From Christensenellaceae bacterium (GTDB lineage: Bacteria > Bacillota > Clostridia > Christensenellales > UBA1750), in contig JAITTC010000069.1 of the NCBI GenBank assembly GCA_031287285.1, positions 1-6,784 of the forward strand: a stretch of DNA of 6,784 nucleotides, written 5' to 3'. The translations under genes were made by a program, and so were the position numbers. Shown here piece by piece: positions 4,594 through 6,784 of this stretch. The first letter of the stretch is position 1, and every line of letters starts with the position of its first letter. Below the pieces are notes generated by a model that saw only the letters and a program-made list of their open reading frames with translations, did not search any database and had not been told where the DNA came from.

Positions 4594-5538
4594 TCATTCA
4601 TTTGAATTTCCTAGGAAATCGCGCGCGATTTCATCCGCGAGATTCGAAAGGGAGCTGGACTCCGTCAGCATATGCCATTCGATCGCTGGGTTTGCGCGAA
4701 ACCAAGTGAGCTGCCGCTTGGCATAGCGCCGCGAATTGCGCTGGATGAGCTCAACCGCCTTGCCAAGCTCCATTTCCCCCCGCAAGACGGGCAAAAGCTC
4801 CTTATAGCCGATGCCCTGCATGCTCTGCGCTTCCGGCGAAAGGCCTTCATCGAGCAAAGCGCGGAGCTCCTCCAGAAGTCCGTCTTTCAGCATTCGATCC
4901 ACCCGCCGCTCAATCCTTGCGTAAAGCGCGGCGCGCTCCATCGTAAGGCCGATCAACAGCGGCGAGAGGTCGCCGCTTGCGGGCAGGGAGCTTGGCGAAA
5001 CGTTCTGCTTTGAGAGTGGCAGCTGATCGAGCGCAGCGACCTCCAGCGCGCGGATGACCCTGTGCGCGTTGTTTGGATGCAGGCGCTCTGCCGAGGGCGG
5101 ATCGATCCTTTTTAGCTGCTGGTGCAGCGCTTCGGGGCCGTTTTCATCGAGAAAGGCCTGCCATTTTTGGCGCAGTTCCGGGTCGCTCCTGGATGCGCCA
5201 AAATCAAGGGGCTTTAAAATCGCGTCTGCATACAGGCCGGTGCCGCCCACCACGATGGGCAGCTTTCCCCTTTGGCAAATGCCGTCTATGGCGCCTAGTG
5301 CAAGCACCCTGAAGGCAGCTGCGCTGAAGGGCTGGTCTGGCTCTAAAAAGTCCATCAAGTGGTGTGGAACACCGCGCATTTCGGCCTTTGTGGGCTTTGC
5401 CGTTCCGATATTCATGCGCCGGTAGACCTGCATGGAGTCAGCCGAAACGATTTCGCCCCCAAGGCGCAGGGCGAGTTCTACGCCCAGCGCCGTTTTCCCC
5501 GTAGCCGTCGGCCCTAAAACGAATACAATCCGCTTCAT
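4594..5538 (-). CDS. miaA: tRNA dimethylallyltransferase
   Basis: This 314-residue enzyme transfers a dimethylallyl group from dimethylallyl diphosphate to N6 of A37 in tRNAs reading UNN codons, making i6A37. Motifs in order are the P-loop-like GPTATGKTAL (9-18), SADSMQVYRRMNIGTAKP (32-49) with the likely catalytic D34, GVPHHLMDFLEPDQPFSAAAF (56-76), and the VGGTGLYADAIL region (97-108) with T100. Near the C-terminus RRYAKRQLTWFR is the usual tRNA-contact segment. Length is typical. Its ATG overlaps the mutL TGA in ATGA (5535-5538), and the nearest purine-rich site (AAGAGG) is 14 bases away, so it probably relies on translational coupling to mutL. tRNA-Trp, whose 3' part lies at the left edge of this window, is a UNN reader and so a plausible substrate. 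Confidence 0.97.
   Translation of the reverse strand: MKRIVFVLGPTATGKTALGVELALRLGGEIVSADSMQVYRRMNIGTAKPTKAEMRGVPHHLMDFLEPDQPFSAAAFRVLALGAIDGICQRGKLPIVVGGTGLYADAILKPLDFGASRSDPELRQKWQAFLDENGPEALHQQLKRIDPPSAERLHPNNAHRVIRALEVAALDQLPLSKQNVSPSSLPASGDLSPLLIGLTMERAALYARIERRVDRMLKDGLLEELRALLDEGLSPEAQSMQGIGYKELLPVLRGEMELGKAVELIQRNSRRYAKRQLTWFRANPAIEWHMLTESSSLSNLADEIARDFLGNSNE
4606..4630. promoter_or_regulatory. Two overlapping perfect palindromes at the hfq promoter, candidate operator
   Basis: ATTTCCTAGGAAAT (4606-4619) is a perfect 14-bp palindrome, and GAAATCGCGCGATTTC (4615-4630) a perfect 16-bp palindrome; they share the half-site GAAAT. Their centres fall at about -35 and -45 relative to the predicted hfq start of transcription. 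The sequence also codes for the last residues of MiaA, so it could be coincidental. The palindromes are directly seen; binding by a regulator is inference. Confidence 0.45.
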
Positions 5539-6784
5539 TGAATGCGCTTAAACCTCTTTTCGAGCTCGCGCTTGGTCATGCGCATGAGCACCGGCCGCCC
5601 ATGCGGGCAGGTCAAGGGGATGTTCTCACCCCGAATGCCCTGCATCAGCGCGCGAAGCTCTTCATAACCGAGCCGGTCGCCGGCCTTGATGGCGCCGTGG
5701 CAGGCCATCTGGATGAGGGCTTCGCGCTTTAGATCCTCTTCGCGTAGATTCGCCACATCCTCGATGCGATCGAGCAGCTCCTTGATGAAGCCCTGCAGAG
5801 CCGGCTGCCCGAGGAGCATGGGCAGCGCAAGTACGCGGTATTCGCTTGGGCCGAAGGCTTCAAGCTGAAAGCCAAGCCCTTCAAGATGGGCCATGTTTTC
5901 GATGAGAAGAGCCTCCTCCTTGGGCGTGATGTGGAAGACATAGGGCGAAAGAAGCGGCTGCGAGAGGCCTTCCCGGCCAAGCGCAGCCTTGAAGCGCTCG
6001 TAGAGGATTCTTTCGTGCGCCGCGTGCTGGTCGATGAGGATGAACTCCTCGCCGAGCTGGGCCAAGAGATAGGTATCGAAAAGCTGGCCGATCACGATGG
6101 GCAAAGGGCCGAAGGGCTCAGGTCTTGGCGGAGCCATGCGCCTTTCTGCCTCGGGCAGCGGGGCTGTGGGCGTCTCCCCCGCCCAAATGGGCGCGCTGCT
6201 GGGCGCAAGGGCGGAAGAGCTCTCGCGAAGGTTCGGCAAAGGATCCACGGGCTGTAAAGCCGGCCCCTCACGGCTAGATTCCGCGGGTCTTAAGGGCTGC
6301 TGTTCTTGCTGCAGGCGCACGAAGCGAGGGATGTCATTTGCAGGCGGCGCTTCGAAGGGAACCTGCCTTGGGAAGGCCGTGAGCAGGATCTCGCGCAGAT
6401 TATCTTGAATCGGGTAGCCGTCGCGGAACCTGACCTCGAGCTTATTTGGGTGGGCGTTGACATCCACGCACTCGGGCGGCAGCTCAATGTGCAAAACGCA
6501 GTAGGGATATTTGCCGATCATGACCTTCTCGCTCGCTGCTGCCTCCAAGGCGGCGCTGAGCAGCGGCGAGCGGATATAGCGGCCGTTTAAGAAGAAGAAC
6601 TGGTAAGCCCTTGTTGCGCGGGCCGCATTTCCAACGCCCACAAAGCCCCTGCAGCGCACGGTTGAAAAGCTGCCGTCAACGGGGACGAGCTCAGATGCCG
6701 TTTCCTTGCCGTGCAAGAGGTAGATCACGGTCTTTAGGTCGCCATTCCCCGTGGTTTGGTAGATGATTTTGCCGTTGTTGATGA
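5535..6784 (-). CDS. mutL: DNA mismatch repair protein MutL, N-terminal part outside the window
   Basis: The frame is open to the right edge, with 415 residues visible; roughly the first 180 residues, holding the GHL ATPase motifs, are outside. The visible part starts in the transducer domain (INNGKIIYQTTGNGDLKTVIYLLHGKE), continues with FFLNGRYIRSPLL and VDVNAHPNKLEVRF, then a Pro/Ala/Ser-rich linker of about 90 residues, and the C-terminal dimerisation and endonuclease domain beginning near PIVIGQLFDTYLLAQ. The metal-binding endonuclease motif DQHA-x2-E-x4-E is intact (DQHAAHERILYE), as are ACHGAIKAGD and CPHGRPV, so this is a nicking MutL as in bacteria lacking MutH. A GTG at 6728 could be mistaken for a start, but the protein family clearly continues upstream. 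It is the first visible gene of the minus-strand operon; mutS would be expected beyond the edge. Confidence 0.97.
   Translation of the reverse strand, partial: INNGKIIYQTTGNGDLKTVIYLLHGKETASELVPVDGSFSTVRCRGFVGVGNAARATRAYQFFFLNGRYIRSPLLSAALEAAASEKVMIGKYPYCVLHIELPPECVDVNAHPNKLEVRFRDGYPIQDNLREILLTAFPRQVPFEAPPANDIPRFVRLQQEQQPLRPAESSREGPALQPVDPLPNLRESSSALAPSSAPIWAGETPTAPLPEAERRMAPPRPEPFGPLPIVIGQLFDTYLLAQLGEEFILIDQHAAHERILYERFKAALGREGLSQPLLSPYVFHITPKEEALLIENMAHLEGLGFQLEAFGPSEYRVLALPMLLGQPALQGFIKELLDRIEDVANLREEDLKREALIQMACHGAIKAGDRLGYEELRALMQGIRGENIPLTCPHGRPVLMRMTKRELEKRFKRIQ

Noticed and set aside
6726..6728. GTG at 6728 as the mutL start
   Set aside because: The upstream codons (INNGKIIYQTTGNGDLKT) continue the MutL transducer domain to the window edge, so the gene is partial rather than short.

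Overview
The window looks like chromosomal housekeeping DNA from a Bacillota organism, most likely a relatively G+C-rich clostridial lineage (G+C roughly 58-60% by eye). The reasons are strong GGAGG-type ribosome sites, TTG starts, and the gene order mutL-miaA-hfq followed by a YnbB-type (methionine gamma-lyase family) PLP enzyme, a neighbourhood I know from Bacillus and clostridia. An exact genus cannot be read from the sequence. There are no insertion sequences, CRISPR arrays or phage structural genes.

Layout, plus strand: the window opens in the 3' part of a tRNA-Trp (anticodon CCA, encoded CCA end) followed by a terminator-like hairpin. A good sigma-A-type promoter then drives proC (pyrroline-5-carboxylate reductase) and rnhA (ribonuclease HI), which are 3 bases apart. 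After an 87-base gap holding a nearly perfect 17+17 base inverted repeat comes a 363-residue tyrosine recombinase resembling XerS of streptococci. A perfect 14-bp-stem bidirectional terminator closes this side.

Layout, minus strand, converging on that terminator: the 3' two thirds of mutL (entering from the right edge), miaA (4-base ATGA overlap with mutL), hfq with its own extended -10 promoter inside the miaA-hfq junction, a TTG-started YnbB-family PLP enzyme, and finally a 56-residue, eight-cysteine protein. The minus genes look like one operon for mismatch repair, tRNA i6A37 modification and RNA chaperoning, with two less understood genes at the tail. No gene-free stretch exceeds 300 bases.

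The most interesting items are: the inverted repeat directly upstream of the Xer-like recombinase, whose centre can be read as a 28-bp dif-length site (11-bp arm, 6-bp centre, 11-bp arm), suggesting a single-recombinase resolution unit; the small Cys-rich protein; and two overlapping perfect palindromes sitting exactly at the -35/-45 region of the hfq promoter.
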